DNA of 55,515 bases, taken from Peptoniphilaceae bacterium (GTDB lineage Bacteria; Bacillota; Clostridia; Tissierellales; Peptoniphilaceae). Below the pieces are notes generated by a model. It ran no database searches. It had not been told where the DNA came from and saw only the letters and a list, made by a program, of their open reading frames with translations. Numbering within the stretch: the stretch's first letter is position 1; each line of letters starts with the position of its first letter. Where the stretch lies: positions 1 through 55,515 of the forward strand of contig JAQYEZ010000030.1 of assembly GCA_028723425.1 (NCBI GenBank). Reading direction: 5' to 3'. The position numbers were made by a program, and so were the translations under genes. Of the stretch, positions 28,254 to 36,882 are shown piece by piece.

Positions 28254-30341
28254 CTATTTTATTTTCTTCATAGAAAGCCCAATTCTTTCTCTTTTCTTAT
28301 CTATCTCTATTACTCTTACTGTGACAATGTCAGAATTTTTAACTAGATCATAAGGATTTGTTACATATGAATCGCTCATATTTGATATATGCACTAAACC
28401 GTCTATACCAACACCAATATCTACAAAGCAGCCAAATTCTGTAACATTTCTAACCTTACCTTGGACAATCATATCTATTTTTAAATCATCTATAGACATA
28501 ATTTCACTTTTGGTAATAACTTCTGGGCTATCATCTCTAGGATCTCTTCCAGGTTTTTTAAGTTCCTCAATTATATCAGTCAAAGTTGGAAGACCAACAT
28601 CTAAATCTACTGCTAGCTTTTCTTTATCTATTTTTTCCAAATCCATATCCCTTATTTTTTCTGCAACCTTGTATGATTCTGGGTGGACAGCTGTGTTGTC
28701 CAAAATATTGGGTGAATCTGGAAATCTCAAAAATCCTGCAGCCATTTGGTAGGTCTTTTCCCCCAGACCTTTTATATTTAATAAATCTTTTCTTTGAACA
28801 AGATTTCCATTTTTAAATGCCTCTTCTATTCTTTTGGCAAGAGTTAAATTCAAACCTGAAACATAGGATAAGAGTTTATAGGAAGCATTATTAATATTTA
28901 CGCCAACCTCATTTACTGCATCTTCAACAACTTTAGCAAGTTCATTATCTAGCTTTTTGGAATCTATATCATGTTGGTATTGGCCTACTCCTATATGCTT
29001 TGGATCAATTTTTACAAGCTCTGCCATTGGATCTTGGAGGCGTCTTGCCATAGAAATTGCTCCTCTAATAGTCACATCCAAATCAGGAAATTCTTCTTCT
29101 CCGAGCTTACTTGCAGAATATACGGATGCTCCTGCTTCATTTACAACTGCATAGCTTACCTTATTATCAAGTTCTTTTAGAAGTTTATTTACAACAACTT
29201 CTGTTTGCCTGCTTGCTGTTGCATTGCCTAAGGCTATTAGAGATACATCATACTTATCAATCAATCTTTTTAAAGTATCAATAGCTTCTCTTTCCTTCTT
29301 GTGTGGTTCTACTGGATAGATTACTGTAGAGTCTAGATATTTGCCATTTTTATCAACCACTGCAACCTTGCAACCTGTTCTAAAGCCAGGGTCAAGTCCA
29401 ATTACATTTTTATCTTTTATTGGTCTTTGTAAAATAACAGGCTTTAAATTTGAAGAAAATACTTTGATAGACTCATTCTCAGCCCTTTCTGTAAGGGTAT
29501 TTCTGATTTCATTAGTTATTGATGGCAATAAAAGCCTTTTATAAGCATCTTCTATGGTCTTATCTATCAAAGAATTTGTATAAGAATTATTGGCTTTATA
29601 TAAATCTTTTATATATTTTTTTATCAAAGTATCTGTAAATTCTATGCTTACATCCAAGGCGTTTTCTTTTTCTCCCCTATTTATAGCTAGAATTTGGAAA
29701 GGCTTTAAAAACTTAATCTTGGCTGTAAAGTCATAATAATTTTGATATAAATGATTCTGGTCATCTTTTTCTTTAGCCGATAATTTTGCCCTAGCAAAGC
29801 CTTCTCTTCTAACAATATTTCTGACTTCTATATTATTAGCTATTTCTTCAGCTAATATGTCCAAACTTTTTTCTATAGCAATATCTGCTTCTTTTATATC
29901 TTCTGATAAATACTCTTCTGCTAGCTTATAAACTTCGATCTCAGTAAGCTTATCCTCCATTATCTTATCAAGAAGTTTATCAAGACCAAGCTCTCTTGCA
30001 AAATCAGCTCTTGTTTTTCTCTTTTTCTTAAATGGAGCATAAATATCTTCAAGTTCAGTTACACTAGTAGCTTTGTTTAAATTTTCTTCAAGCTCTTTAG
30101 TTAACTTGTCTTGGTTTACCAAAGAGTTCATTATTTCATCTTTTCTTTTTTTAAAATTACGAAGTTTTGTAAGACCAACTTCAATTTCTCTTATCTCAAC
30201 ATCGGTTAAATTTCCCGTTCTTTCTTTTCTATATCTTGCTATAAAAGCAACAGTAGAACCCTCATCTAAAAGTTCAATTACATTTTCTATAGACTTTTTA
30301 TTTATATTTAAGTCTTTCGATAAAGTTTGTGCTATATTCAT
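28254..30341 (-). CDS. Tex family RNA-binding transcription accessory protein
   Basis: The 695-residue protein has the full Tex architecture: N-terminal helical Tex domain (about 1-190), YqgF/RNase H-like domain (NVIGLDPGFRTGCKVAVVDKNGKYLD near 318), helix-hairpin-helix domain (NIKGLGEKTYQMAAGFLRF), and a C-terminal S1 RNA-binding domain (MIVQGKVRNVTEFGCFVDIGVGIDGLVHISNMSD). The family is related to eukaryotic Spt6 and affects transcription and expression of certain virulence genes; its exact biochemical role is still debated. It lies 15 bp behind the TraX-like gene. Confidence 0.95.
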   Translation of the reverse strand: MNIAQTLSKDLNINKKSIENVIELLDEGSTVAFIARYRKERTGNLTDVEIREIEVGLTKLRNFKKRKDEIMNSLVNQDKLTKELEENLNKATSVTELEDIYAPFKKKRKTRADFARELGLDKLLDKIMEDKLTEIEVYKLAEEYLSEDIKEADIAIEKSLDILAEEIANNIEVRNIVRREGFARAKLSAKEKDDQNHLYQNYYDFTAKIKFLKPFQILAINRGEKENALDVSIEFTDTLIKKYIKDLYKANNSYTNSLIDKTIEDAYKRLLLPSITNEIRNTLTERAENESIKVFSSNLKPVILQRPIKDKNVIGLDPGFRTGCKVAVVDKNGKYLDSTVIYPVEPHKKEREAIDTLKRLIDKYDVSLIALGNATASRQTEVVVNKLLKELDNKVSYAVVNEAGASVYSASKLGEEEFPDLDVTIRGAISMARRLQDPMAELVKIDPKHIGVGQYQHDIDSKKLDNELAKVVEDAVNEVGVNINNASYKLLSYVSGLNLTLAKRIEEAFKNGNLVQRKDLLNIKGLGEKTYQMAAGFLRFPDSPNILDNTAVHPESYKVAEKIRDMDLEKIDKEKLAVDLDVGLPTLTDIIEELKKPGRDPRDDSPEVITKSEIMSIDDLKIDMIVQGKVRNVTEFGCFVDIGVGIDGLVHISNMSDSYVTNPYDLVKNSDIVTVRVIEIDKKRERIGLSMKKIK

Positions 30342-30356
30342 AAAAACCTTCCTTGT

Positions 30357-31085
30357 TTAAATAGTAACATAATTCATAAAAAAATATATCAATAATAAGT
30401 GAACTGGGTAAAAGGCATAGAAAAACCACTTATTCATCTTTCCTCTTTTTCCATTGTACAAAAGAATAAAACCAATTGACCCATAAACCACCTTATATAA
30501 GTATGCCTCAAAATAAAAACCAATAAATAAAGCTAGGGCTGTATATGATTTCTTATTTCTACCAAGATAAAGTAGAAACATAGCAAAAATCCCCTTGTAA
30601 GAATAATCAGAAAATAATAATTTTGATATCAGCATAAAAAATAATAAGCTAGAAAAACTTATAACTACTTTTAATAGCCTATTTACACCTATTTTTTCTA
30701 TATAAGTCAAAGTGTAGATTAATAAGGCACCTAAAAATAAAGTAAGAAAAACATTTTGACTATAAGGATTAATTTTTCCATAAAAAGCTAAATCAAAAGG
30801 AATTTCAGAAATAAGAGCAAAGATAAATAGCCTTAATAAATATTTTCTAACATCCCTTGTTAGAATAATTCCTTGGACTATAAAAAAACAAAATATTGGA
30901 AAGGAAATTCTGCCTATTAGCATCATTGGCTTATGAAGATTAGGATATCCCAATATATCTATGTAGGCAGTTTGACTTATATGAGAAATAAGCATAAAAA
31001 TACAAGCCATGAATTTTAGCTGGCAAGCATTAAAAAAATTTCTTTTACTTTCCCATGTATTTAAAAGCTTTTTCTTATTATCCAA
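30357..31085 (-). CDS. TraX family membrane protein
   Basis: This 242-residue protein has about seven or eight hydrophobic helices. The pattern LKFMACIFMLISHISQTAYID, with the conserved His, then IGRISFPIFCFFIVQG and the closing FYAFYPVHLLLIYF are typical of the TraX/acyltransferase-related family. TraX of the F plasmid acetylates pilin; chromosomal Firmicute homologues have no assigned substrate. Conjugation is not implied, since no transfer genes are present. The start appears to be TTG behind AAAGGAGAAG. It sits between an unknown membrane protein and tex. Confidence 0.8.
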   Translation of the reverse strand: MDNKKKLLNTWESKRNFFNACQLKFMACIFMLISHISQTAYIDILGYPNLHKPMMLIGRISFPIFCFFIVQGIILTRDVRKYLLRLFIFALISEIPFDLAFYGKINPYSQNVFLTLFLGALLIYTLTYIEKIGVNRLLKVVISFSSLLFFMLISKLLFSDYSYKGIFAMFLLYLGRNKKSYTALALFIGFYFEAYLYKVVYGSIGFILLYNGKRGKMNKWFFYAFYPVHLLLIYFFMNYVTI

Positions 31086-31136
31086 GTTCTTCTCCTTTTA
31101 CCTATTTATTAGGCCATCAATAACAAATAATAAGCT

Positions 31137-31168
31137 AAACCCTAGCAGATTTTCCTATGCTAGAGTTT
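31137..31168 (-). terminator. 3' hairpin of the membrane-protein gene
   Basis: On the minus strand AAACTCTAGCA and TGCTAGGGTTT form an 11-bp stem with one U-G pair around a 10-nt loop. The same position is a C-A mismatch on the plus strand, so the structure is favoured in minus-strand RNA. The gene's TAA stop overlaps the 5' arm. The tail is only moderately U-rich. Its core CTCTAGC-TAGGA recurs in the hairpin at 48402-48432. Confidence 0.6.
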
Positions 31169-32405
31169 AGTTGCCAGATACAAAATTTATTTTATATTTG
31201 GGGAAATTTAGGGAAATATTTTTGCCTTGGAAAGAAGTTGAAAACTTTTTATTAGCATCAAAAATATCTGATGGATCATAAAAGACAATTCTAGAACTAG
31301 GATTTTCTTTCGGTATAAGTTCCAGTTCAAACTTATATGATTTTTTGTCCTTTGAATATTCCAAAAGTATATCTATAAACTTGCCATAATCATATTCATT
31401 ATAGCCCTTAAACTCTAAATCAACCTTGTATTGTTCATCTTCAATAATTTTTGCTATGCAGCTTTCTGTGGCATATGAACGACTTTCGCCACTTTTTAAA
31501 TCTTTTATTGCCATTATTGTCTTATTCATTGGAGATTCAAAGCCTTTTGTTACTTGGCCAATAAGATTGTTATTAGGATTTCTTTGCTCCTTGATATCAT
31601 TTAACAAGCTATCGACATTTTTATCCTTATAATTTTCCCAGTCATATTTTATTTCATCTCTATATTTTATATCTTTTAATATCGACCTATTTTGCCTTAT
31701 TTGATCTTTCTTATCATCTTTATCTATTTTTACTTCATTTTTACTTTTACTAGTCTTTAAGGTTCTTCTACCTTTATTGTCATTTGACCTAAACTGATTT
31801 TTTTTCTCTTTTTTTTCTAGATCTTCTTTCAAATCCTTAAAATTCATCTTATCAAAATCATCAACAATTTCCTTTTTGTCAATGTACTTATAGGTATTAA
31901 TAAGACTTACAAAGACCATTAATAAAAAACTTAGAGAAGTTATATTTGATAGAAAAGTTTTTGGCAAAATATTTATATATGAATTTACTAAACTTATGCC
32001 AACCATAATAAGAAGTGGCAAAGATCCAGTATAAGATAAAAATTTCCTTAACTTTGATTCTTTTTTTCTATCATAAGCTATAGCTTCCTCATCTATTTCT
32101 TCCTCTTTCTTTGCCTTAGCAAATAAGATCTTTAATATTTTAAATAAAAAAATAAAAATACCAACAAAATACATGCCCATGATAAGAAAACTCAAGATAG
32201 GAAAAGTACCATATAAATCTATAGGTAAAGTCCTTATTATCCTATCAATTAAAAAAGTTACTATTAAAAAAAATAAGCCTGATTTTCTCAATGTCTTTGA
32301 AATAAAAAATATAAGCAAAAAAATCAATATTGCTAAGAATAAAGTTAAAATTAGGGAATTTTGCTTAAAATATTGTATAATTTGATTACTATCTATATTA
32401 TTCAT
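31167..32405 (-). CDS. Unrecognised membrane protein with basic/acidic linker and C-terminal domain
   Basis: I do not recognise this 412-residue protein. It shows about five hydrophobic helices in residues 15-175 (for example SLILTLFLAILIFLLIFFI and SLSFLLMVFVSLINTY). A highly charged Lys/Asp/Glu-rich linker (about 175-270) looks disordered. A mixed alpha/beta C-terminal part of about 140 residues (from NLIGQVTKGFESPMNKTIM) has no transmembrane segment and is probably cytoplasmic. There is no signal peptide or enzymatic motif. It is the first gene of the run ending in traX-like, tex and proS. A membrane-anchored regulator or scaffold is conceivable but unsupported. Confidence 0.75.
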   Translation of the reverse strand: MNNIDSNQIIQYFKQNSLILTLFLAILIFLLIFFISKTLRKSGLFFLIVTFLIDRIIRTLPIDLYGTFPILSFLIMGMYFVGIFIFLFKILKILFAKAKKEEEIDEEAIAYDRKKESKLRKFLSYTGSLPLLIMVGISLVNSYINILPKTFLSNITSLSFLLMVFVSLINTYKYIDKKEIVDDFDKMNFKDLKEDLEKKEKKNQFRSNDNKGRRTLKTSKSKNEVKIDKDDKKDQIRQNRSILKDIKYRDEIKYDWENYKDKNVDSLLNDIKEQRNPNNNLIGQVTKGFESPMNKTIMAIKDLKSGESRSYATESCIAKIIEDEQYKVDLEFKGYNEYDYGKFIDILLEYSKDKKSYKFELELIPKENPSSRIVFYDPSDIFDANKKFSTSFQGKNISLNFPKYKINFVSGN

Positions 32406-32500
32406 ACTACACCTACTAGACTATTATAGCAAAGAAAGTAAGTTTCATAAAGTTACTTTACTTTAGAATTTTTATCGGTAAAATAAAATTATTATTATAA

Positions 32501-32575
32501 GCTGAAGTAGCTCAAGGGTAGAGCAGCTGCATCGTAAGCAGTTGGTTGCGGGTTCAAATCCTGTCTTCAGCTCCA
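32501..32575 (+). tRNA. tRNA-Thr (anticodon CGT)
   Basis: The 7-bp acceptor stem GCTGAAG/CTTCAGC is followed by TAGCTC and AGGGTAGAGC in the D arm. The anticodon loop ATCGTAA gives anticodon CGT (codon ACG), and the T arm GCGGG-TTCAAAT-CCTGT is present. A discriminator T and encoded CCA close the gene. It is a single tRNA on the plus strand, converging on the DUF4256 gene. Confidence 0.95.
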
Positions 32576-32598
32576 AAGTAACTCTAGTTTTTATATTT

Positions 32599-33135
32599 TT
32601 ATTCTATAAAAATATATGTTCTATATCCTCTCGATGAATAATAAGACTCTGCCCCATTATGATAAGTGAAAACCCTATCATATCTTCTATCGCAGAATAT
32701 TGCTCCTCCAAGTTTTCTTTGTTGTAAAGGAGTTTTAACCCGACAAGAAATTTTTTGATCAAAAGAAAATATTTGTTGAATTTTATAATATAAGTCTTCT
32801 GTTATTAGATTTGAACCTAGCCTATGAACTTCACTTAAAACATCTGATTTAGGTTTATTGTTTTTTCTGCTTTCAAAAGCCTCTCTATCATAGCAAAGTG
32901 ATTCCCTACAAGCTGGAATTTTATCATAAGTGTCAAAGACCAATAATTTATCATCAACTGTTATAAAATCTGGGCATCCTCCACTTTCTTCCATATTATT
33001 AATTATCTCTAAAGTTTTTTGATTTTTAGATATTTTATCCCAAATAGTAGCAAAATCTAAATCTCTATGTAAATCTATATTTTTCTTAAATCTTTTCTCT
33101 AGTATTTCTTTTAAATTATCCATGATATGCTGCAT
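32599..33135 (-). CDS. DUF4256 family protein
   Basis: The 178-residue protein matches my memory of DUF4256. The signatures are NMEESGGCPDF, SLCYDREAFESRKNNKP and the C-terminal KLGGAIFCDRRYDRVFTYHNGAESYYSSRGYR. The function of the family is unknown. The conserved Cys/Asp/Arg/His residues suggest an enzyme, but nothing more can be said. The GGAGG Shine-Dalgarno is 14 nt from the first ATG (33135). That ATG lies inside a 16-nt perfect palindrome, and a second ATG at 33123 (MDNLKEIL) is the alternative start. The gene converges on the tRNA-Thr gene. Confidence 0.85.
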   Translation of the reverse strand: MQHIMDNLKEILEKRFKKNIDLHRDLDFATIWDKISKNQKTLEIINNMEESGGCPDFITVDDKLLVFDTYDKIPACRESLCYDREAFESRKNNKPKSDVLSEVHRLGSNLITEDLYYKIQQIFSFDQKISCRVKTPLQQRKLGGAIFCDRRYDRVFTYHNGAESYYSSRGYRTYIFIE

Positions 33136-33146
33136 TTATAAATGCA
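33131..33146. promoter_or_regulatory. Perfect 16-bp palindrome over the DUF4256 start codon
   Basis: TGCATTTATAAATGCA is a perfect palindrome that includes the first ATG (minus strand 33135-33133). It lies between GGAGG and the coding region. It could be an operator or an mRNA hairpin that brings the distant Shine-Dalgarno close to the start. Confidence 0.4.
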
Positions 33147-33212
33147 AATCCTCCATTTTTATTCAAGTATTCTTATAAATTGTTTTATACCCTTATAGGA
33201 AAGATTCCAACA

Positions 33213-33240
33213 TAAAAAACCACCCTCTTGGAGTGGTCTT
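33213..33240 (-). terminator. Terminator of cstA
   Basis: On the minus strand ACCAC-TC/GA-GTGGT pairs with a small bulge and is followed by six T residues. It lies about 15 nt behind the cstA stop codon. Confidence 0.75.
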
Positions 33241-33253
33241 TCATATAATAGTT

Positions 33254-34735
33254 TTATGCCAAAACAATTTTTTCTATTTGATCTTTTCTGCTCTTAGAAA
33301 TCTTTGTTACTACCAAACCATAAGCTATTGCTAAAATAATTCCTAAAACTAAACTTACTGTATAGTTTAGACCGAAACCAATTTTATCTGCATTAAGGAT
33401 AAAGGTAAATACAAATAGGGTATAGCACATACCAGGTATCAAAGTGATTAAGTGGTTCTTTCCTGCATTGTATAAGAAGCTTGTTGCTACTCCAAGTGCA
33501 AATATAGCTACGAATTGGTTTGTAAAGCCGAAATATCTCCAAAGTACATTAAATCCATTAGGATTAATCTTTGCGAAATAAAGAATAGCTATAGCTGGGA
33601 TAAATAGTACTGCAGATACTCCCGCTCTTTTTGAAGCAGGTTTTTGATCAATATTTAACTCTTCTGAAATTATAAGTCTTAATGATCTAAATGAAGTATC
33701 TCCAGATGTTATAGGAAGAACTATAACGCCTATAATAGCTATATAGCCACCAATATTACCTAAAAAGTATCTTGCTATTTCACCAACCATAAGAGTTGCT
33801 GAAGTGTCAAGTCCTGCTATACCTTGAGAGAATATAATCATAGCACCTGCTGCCCATGACATAGCTATAAAGCCTTCAGTAATCATACCTGAATAGAATG
33901 TCTTTATTCCTTCTCTTTCATCTTTAACAGTTCTTGATACCAAGGTTACTTGTGAGCCATGGAAACCTGATAAAATACCACAAGCTACTGTAATAAAGAA
34001 AGATGGAATGAATTTTTGTCCAGCTGGATGTTCTGCTAAGAGTCCTTGGTTGGCAAAAGATAAGTGACCAGCACCTTTAGTTAATATTCCAATAAATACT
34101 CCTACAGAAGCAAGTAATAGCATTAGACCAAATAGTGGATAAATTCTACCGATTAGTTTATCGATTGGCAAAACTGTAGAAAGGATATAGTAAACAAAAA
34201 TAACCCCATATACAATCCATATTATATTTGAATTTACGTCTTTGTGCATAATATCATTAACAATTAAATCACCAGGTGTATATATGAATACAACTCCAGT
34301 TAAAAGTAATAGGATTGATATAACTACATTATAAAATTTTCTAATTCCATTACCTAAATACTTTCCAACAAGCTTTGGTACTTGGGAGCCACCGTTTCTC
34401 ATAGATATCATACCTGTGAAATAATCATGAACAGCACCTGCAAATACACAACCAAGTGGTATAGCTAAAAACGCTATAGGTCCAAACAAAATACCTTGGA
34501 TAGGTCCTAAAATTGGTCCTGTACCAGCGATATTTAATAAATTAATTAGCCAATTCTTTTTAGAATCCATACCGACATAGTCGATACCATCGGCTTTTTT
34601 AATTGCTGGAGTTTCTCTATCATCTGGTCCAAATTGTGATTCCACATATTTAGAATAGAATATACCTCCAAGAATTAAAATGGCTAAGCCAATAAGAAAT
34701 AATATCATAATAAACCTCCTATATATCTTATTCAT
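33254..34735 (-). CDS. Carbon starvation protein CstA family transporter
   Basis: This 493-residue polytopic membrane protein has about 13-15 helices. Landmarks are the N-terminal FLIGLAILILGGIFYSKYVE and RETPAIKKADGIDYV, then NWLINLLNIAGTGPILGPIQG, GAVHDYFTGMISMRNGGSQVPKLVGKYLG and GDTSFRSLRLI. Family members take up peptides (CstA) or pyruvate (BtsT/YjiY); the substrate cannot be decided here. It is monocistronic, with a good promoter, two cre-like sites upstream and its own terminator. This fits catabolite-controlled expression when preferred sugars are exhausted. Confidence 0.92.
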   Translation of the reverse strand: MNKIYRRFIMILFLIGLAILILGGIFYSKYVESQFGPDDRETPAIKKADGIDYVGMDSKKNWLINLLNIAGTGPILGPIQGILFGPIAFLAIPLGCVFAGAVHDYFTGMISMRNGGSQVPKLVGKYLGNGIRKFYNVVISILLLLTGVVFIYTPGDLIVNDIMHKDVNSNIIWIVYGVIFVYYILSTVLPIDKLIGRIYPLFGLMLLLASVGVFIGILTKGAGHLSFANQGLLAEHPAGQKFIPSFFITVACGILSGFHGSQVTLVSRTVKDEREGIKTFYSGMITEGFIAMSWAAGAMIIFSQGIAGLDTSATLMVGEIARYFLGNIGGYIAIIGVIVLPITSGDTSFRSLRLIISEELNIDQKPASKRAGVSAVLFIPAIAILYFAKINPNGFNVLWRYFGFTNQFVAIFALGVATSFLYNAGKNHLITLIPGMCYTLFVFTFILNADKIGFGLNYTVSLVLGIILAIAYGLVVTKISKSRKDQIEKIVLA

Positions 34736-34740
34736 CTTAA

Positions 34741-34779
34741 ATTATAGAACAGAAAAAATATAAATGCAAGCGTTTTACA
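34741..34779 (-). promoter_or_regulatory. cstA promoter with overlapping cre-like site
   Basis: TTGCAT (34769-34764), 17 bp, TATAAT (34746-34741) on the minus strand. The plus strand over the -35 reads TGCAAGCGTTTTACA (34765-34779), which resembles the CcpA site TGWAANCGNTNWCA with one extra base. CcpA bound there would block RNA polymerase. Confidence 0.65.
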
Positions 34780-34895
34780 ATATTTTTTTATATCTTACAA
34801 TTTTTTAATATTTCCTTTATTAAATTTATACAAGAAAGGCAAACATTCTAATTATTATTGAATAAATATATATGATAAAAAATTTCAAATTCTTA

Positions 34896-34909
34896 TGTAA
34901 ACGATTTAT
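34896..34909 (+). promoter_or_regulatory. Second cre-like site upstream of cstA
   Basis: TGTAAACGATTTAT matches 12 of 14 positions of the CcpA consensus. It lies about 130 bp upstream of the cstA -35. It could act with the promoter-proximal site or be incidental in AT-rich DNA. Confidence 0.4.
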
Positions 34910-34958
34910 CTATCACAAGAAAACAATCAGGTCTAAAGCTTTTTCAACTTTTAGAAAT

Positions 34959-34984
34959 AAAAAACTCACTAATTAAAGTGAGCT
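34959..34984 (-). terminator. Terminator of the ferredoxin gene
   Basis: On the minus strand CTCACT-TTAATT-AGTGAG, a 6-bp stem, is followed by TTTTTTATTT. It is 20-25 nt behind the ferredoxin stop. The remaining 34780-34958 shows only AT-rich DNA and the second cre-like site. Confidence 0.85.
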
Positions 34985-35007
34985 TTGAACTATCTCTTAT
35001 GTATAAA

Positions 35008-35184
35008 TTATTCTGCTGGTGAAATTGCTTCTGTTGGGCAAACTGCTGCACAAGATCCACAATCGATGCAAGCATCTTCATCAATTACAAATGATGAGTC
35101 TCCTTGAGAAATTGCTCCTACTGGACATTCACCTTCACATGATCCACATGAGATACATGTATTTTCATCTATTCTATAAGCCAT
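35008..35184 (-). CDS. 2[4Fe-4S] ferredoxin
   Basis: This 58-residue clostridial-type electron carrier has two CX2CX2CX3CP motifs: CISCGSCEGECP and CIDCGSCAAVCP. It would serve low-potential redox enzymes such as pyruvate:ferredoxin oxidoreductase, hydrogenase or radical-SAM reducing systems in an anaerobe. The ATG at 35184 (MAYRIDENTC) is chosen because GGAGGTG lies just upstream; a longer start at 35199 would use an ATG that is itself part of that Shine-Dalgarno. It is a single-gene unit with its own terminator. Confidence 0.96.
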   Translation of the reverse strand: MAYRIDENTCISCGSCEGECPVGAISQGDSSFVIDEDACIDCGSCAAVCPTEAISPAE

Positions 35185-35279
35185 TATTTTCACCTCCATG
35201 CTTATTATGAGTCTATTATAATCACAAATTTATATATTGTCAAGTTTTAAATCAATAAAACTAAAATTGATAACGATTA

Positions 35280-36092
35280 TTAATTAAGAATTTCTAAATC
35301 TTTATAACAATAATATTTTTCAATATCTTCGTCATCTTCTTCTAAATGGACTCTAACCTTACAATGCTCATTTACATAGTTATTTTCCATCACAACACCT
35401 TGTCCATCTACCGTTTCAACTTTTTGGCCTTGTTTGGGCATAATTTTTTTTATTTCCTTGTAACTGTCATACTCATATGAAATACAGCACATCAATCTGC
35501 CACAAATACCTGAAATTTTTGCAGGATCAAGGGTAATGTTTTGCTCCTTGGCCATTTTTACCGATAAGGGAGAAAAATCGTTCAAAAATCTTGAGCAACA
35601 ACATTTACAGCCACATATACCATGACAATCAAGGATTTTTGCATGATCTCTTACACCAATCTGCCTAAGTTCTATCCTATTTTTATATATTATTGCCAGT
35701 TCTTTTACTAGCGTTCTAAAATCTATTCTTTTGTTAGCCAAGAAAGATAAAATTAATTTAGATCTATCAAAGGTAAACTCTCCATCAACAACTTTCATTT
35801 TTAGATTAAGTTTATCTGCTTTTTCTTGGCATACTTTTATAGCTTCTTTAGCATCTATTTTATTTAAATAATCTTTTCTTAAATCATCATCAGAAGCAAG
35901 CCTTATTACTGGATTTATTTGATTATTAAAACTATTTTCATCTATTTGTTTATCCACCAAAACTACCTTGCCTATTTCTAGACCCTTGTTGGATTTTACT
36001 ATAACCTTATCGCCTTCTTTTAAGCTTAATTCTTCTGGATCAAAAAAATAAGTTTTTCCCGATTGTTTAAATTTTACTCCTACAACTAACAA
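35280..36092 (-). CDS. ricT: PSP1 domain protein RicT (YaaT)
   Basis: This 270-residue protein has the PSP1 C-terminal domain and a cysteine-rich segment CHGICGCKCCCSRFLNDFSPLSVKMAKEQ followed by GICGRLMCC. In B. subtilis RicT (YaaT), with RicA and RicF, forms a [4Fe-4S]-containing complex that directs RNase Y cleavage and affects development. The start is probably TTG (36092), close to holB (2-bp gap). The order tmk, darA, holB, ricT is the same as in B. subtilis. RicA and RicF are not in the window. Confidence 0.93.
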   Translation of the reverse strand: MLVVGVKFKQSGKTYFFDPEELSLKEGDKVIVKSNKGLEIGKVVLVDKQIDENSFNNQINPVIRLASDDDLRKDYLNKIDAKEAIKVCQEKADKLNLKMKVVDGEFTFDRSKLILSFLANKRIDFRTLVKELAIIYKNRIELRQIGVRDHAKILDCHGICGCKCCCSRFLNDFSPLSVKMAKEQNITLDPAKISGICGRLMCCISYEYDSYKEIKKIMPKQGQKVETVDGQGVVMENNYVNEHCKVRVHLEEDDEDIEKYYCYKDLEILN

Positions 36093-36094
36093 GC

Positions 36095-36880
36095 CTACCT
36101 AGCCTTTCTGTATATATAAAATATCAATTTCTCAACGCTTAAATCATAATTAGTATTAAATTTAAAAGCTTTTTTTATCTTTTCTGTCTTATTTATCAAA
36201 TCCTCCAGCAAATCAAATGATAGCTTATCTAACTTTTTAATATCCTTACTTTGATTTAGCTTATATGAATCATCATATTTACAAAGTAAAATATTTCTAA
36301 AAAACAAAACAATAGAATCAAATAAGTCTTCCCTTTCATCTTTACAAGCATCAAAAAATGACTTGTTCTTGTAATAAGAATCTAATTTTCCATCCAAAAG
36401 ATTTACCAGTATTTCAGTAAGCTTATCTTGATTAATATTACTTTGTTCTTTTTCCTTATTAATCTTTATAATTTGGCATCTAGATCTAATGGTTGGCAAG
36501 AGAGAATAGGCATTGGTTGTAGTAAAAATAATAAAAGAATAGGATGATGGTTCTTCTATACTTTTCAACAAAGCATTAGAGCTTTCTTTTCTTAAATTTT
36601 GGCTATTATTAAAAATATATACTTTTACCCTACCATTTAAAGGTCTTAAATACATACTTTTTATTACTTCTCTTACATCATCAAGTCTAATATAATCATC
36701 TTCTTTATTAATAACTATTAAATCTGGATTTTGATTATTTTCGACAATTATTCCATTTTTTTTAAATATCAAATTGGCAAATTCTATAGCCTTTTCAAGA
36801 TTATAAGTTGGATTTTGACTCTCAAAAATATAAGCAGATGTTAATCTATTATTTTCAAGCTGAGATTTCAATATTTCCAT
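36095..36880 (-). CDS. holB: DNA polymerase III delta' subunit-like protein
   Basis: This clamp-loader component has 261 residues, shorter than B. subtilis HolB. LTSAYIFESQ at the N-terminus, IRLDDVREVIKSMYLRPLNGRVKVYIFNNSQNLRKESSNALLKSIEEPSSYSFIIFTT and LLPTIRSRCQIIKI are the AAA+ delta'/DnaX-like landmarks. The usual N-terminal GPxGxGK Walker A and zinc-module cysteines are absent, as expected for a non-ATPase delta' subunit with a reduced N-terminus. It sits between darA (2-bp gap) and ricT in conserved order. Confidence 0.88.
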   Translation of the reverse strand: MEILKSQLENNRLTSAYIFESQNPTYNLEKAIEFANLIFKKNGIIVENNQNPDLIVINKEDDYIRLDDVREVIKSMYLRPLNGRVKVYIFNNSQNLRKESSNALLKSIEEPSSYSFIIFTTTNAYSLLPTIRSRCQIIKINKEKEQSNINQDKLTEILVNLLDGKLDSYYKNKSFFDACKDEREDLFDSIVLFFRNILLCKYDDSYKLNQSKDIKKLDKLSFDLLEDLINKTEKIKKAFKFNTNYDLSVEKLIFYIYRKAR

Positions 36881-36882
36881 GC

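Noticed and set aside
30357..31085. TraX-like gene as a sign of a conjugative element
   Set aside because: No other transfer gene is nearby; chromosomal TraX-like proteins are common in Firmicutes.
35185..35199. Longer ferredoxin start at 35199
   Set aside because: That ATG is part of the sequence ATGGAGGTG, which serves as the Shine-Dalgarno for MAYRIDENT.
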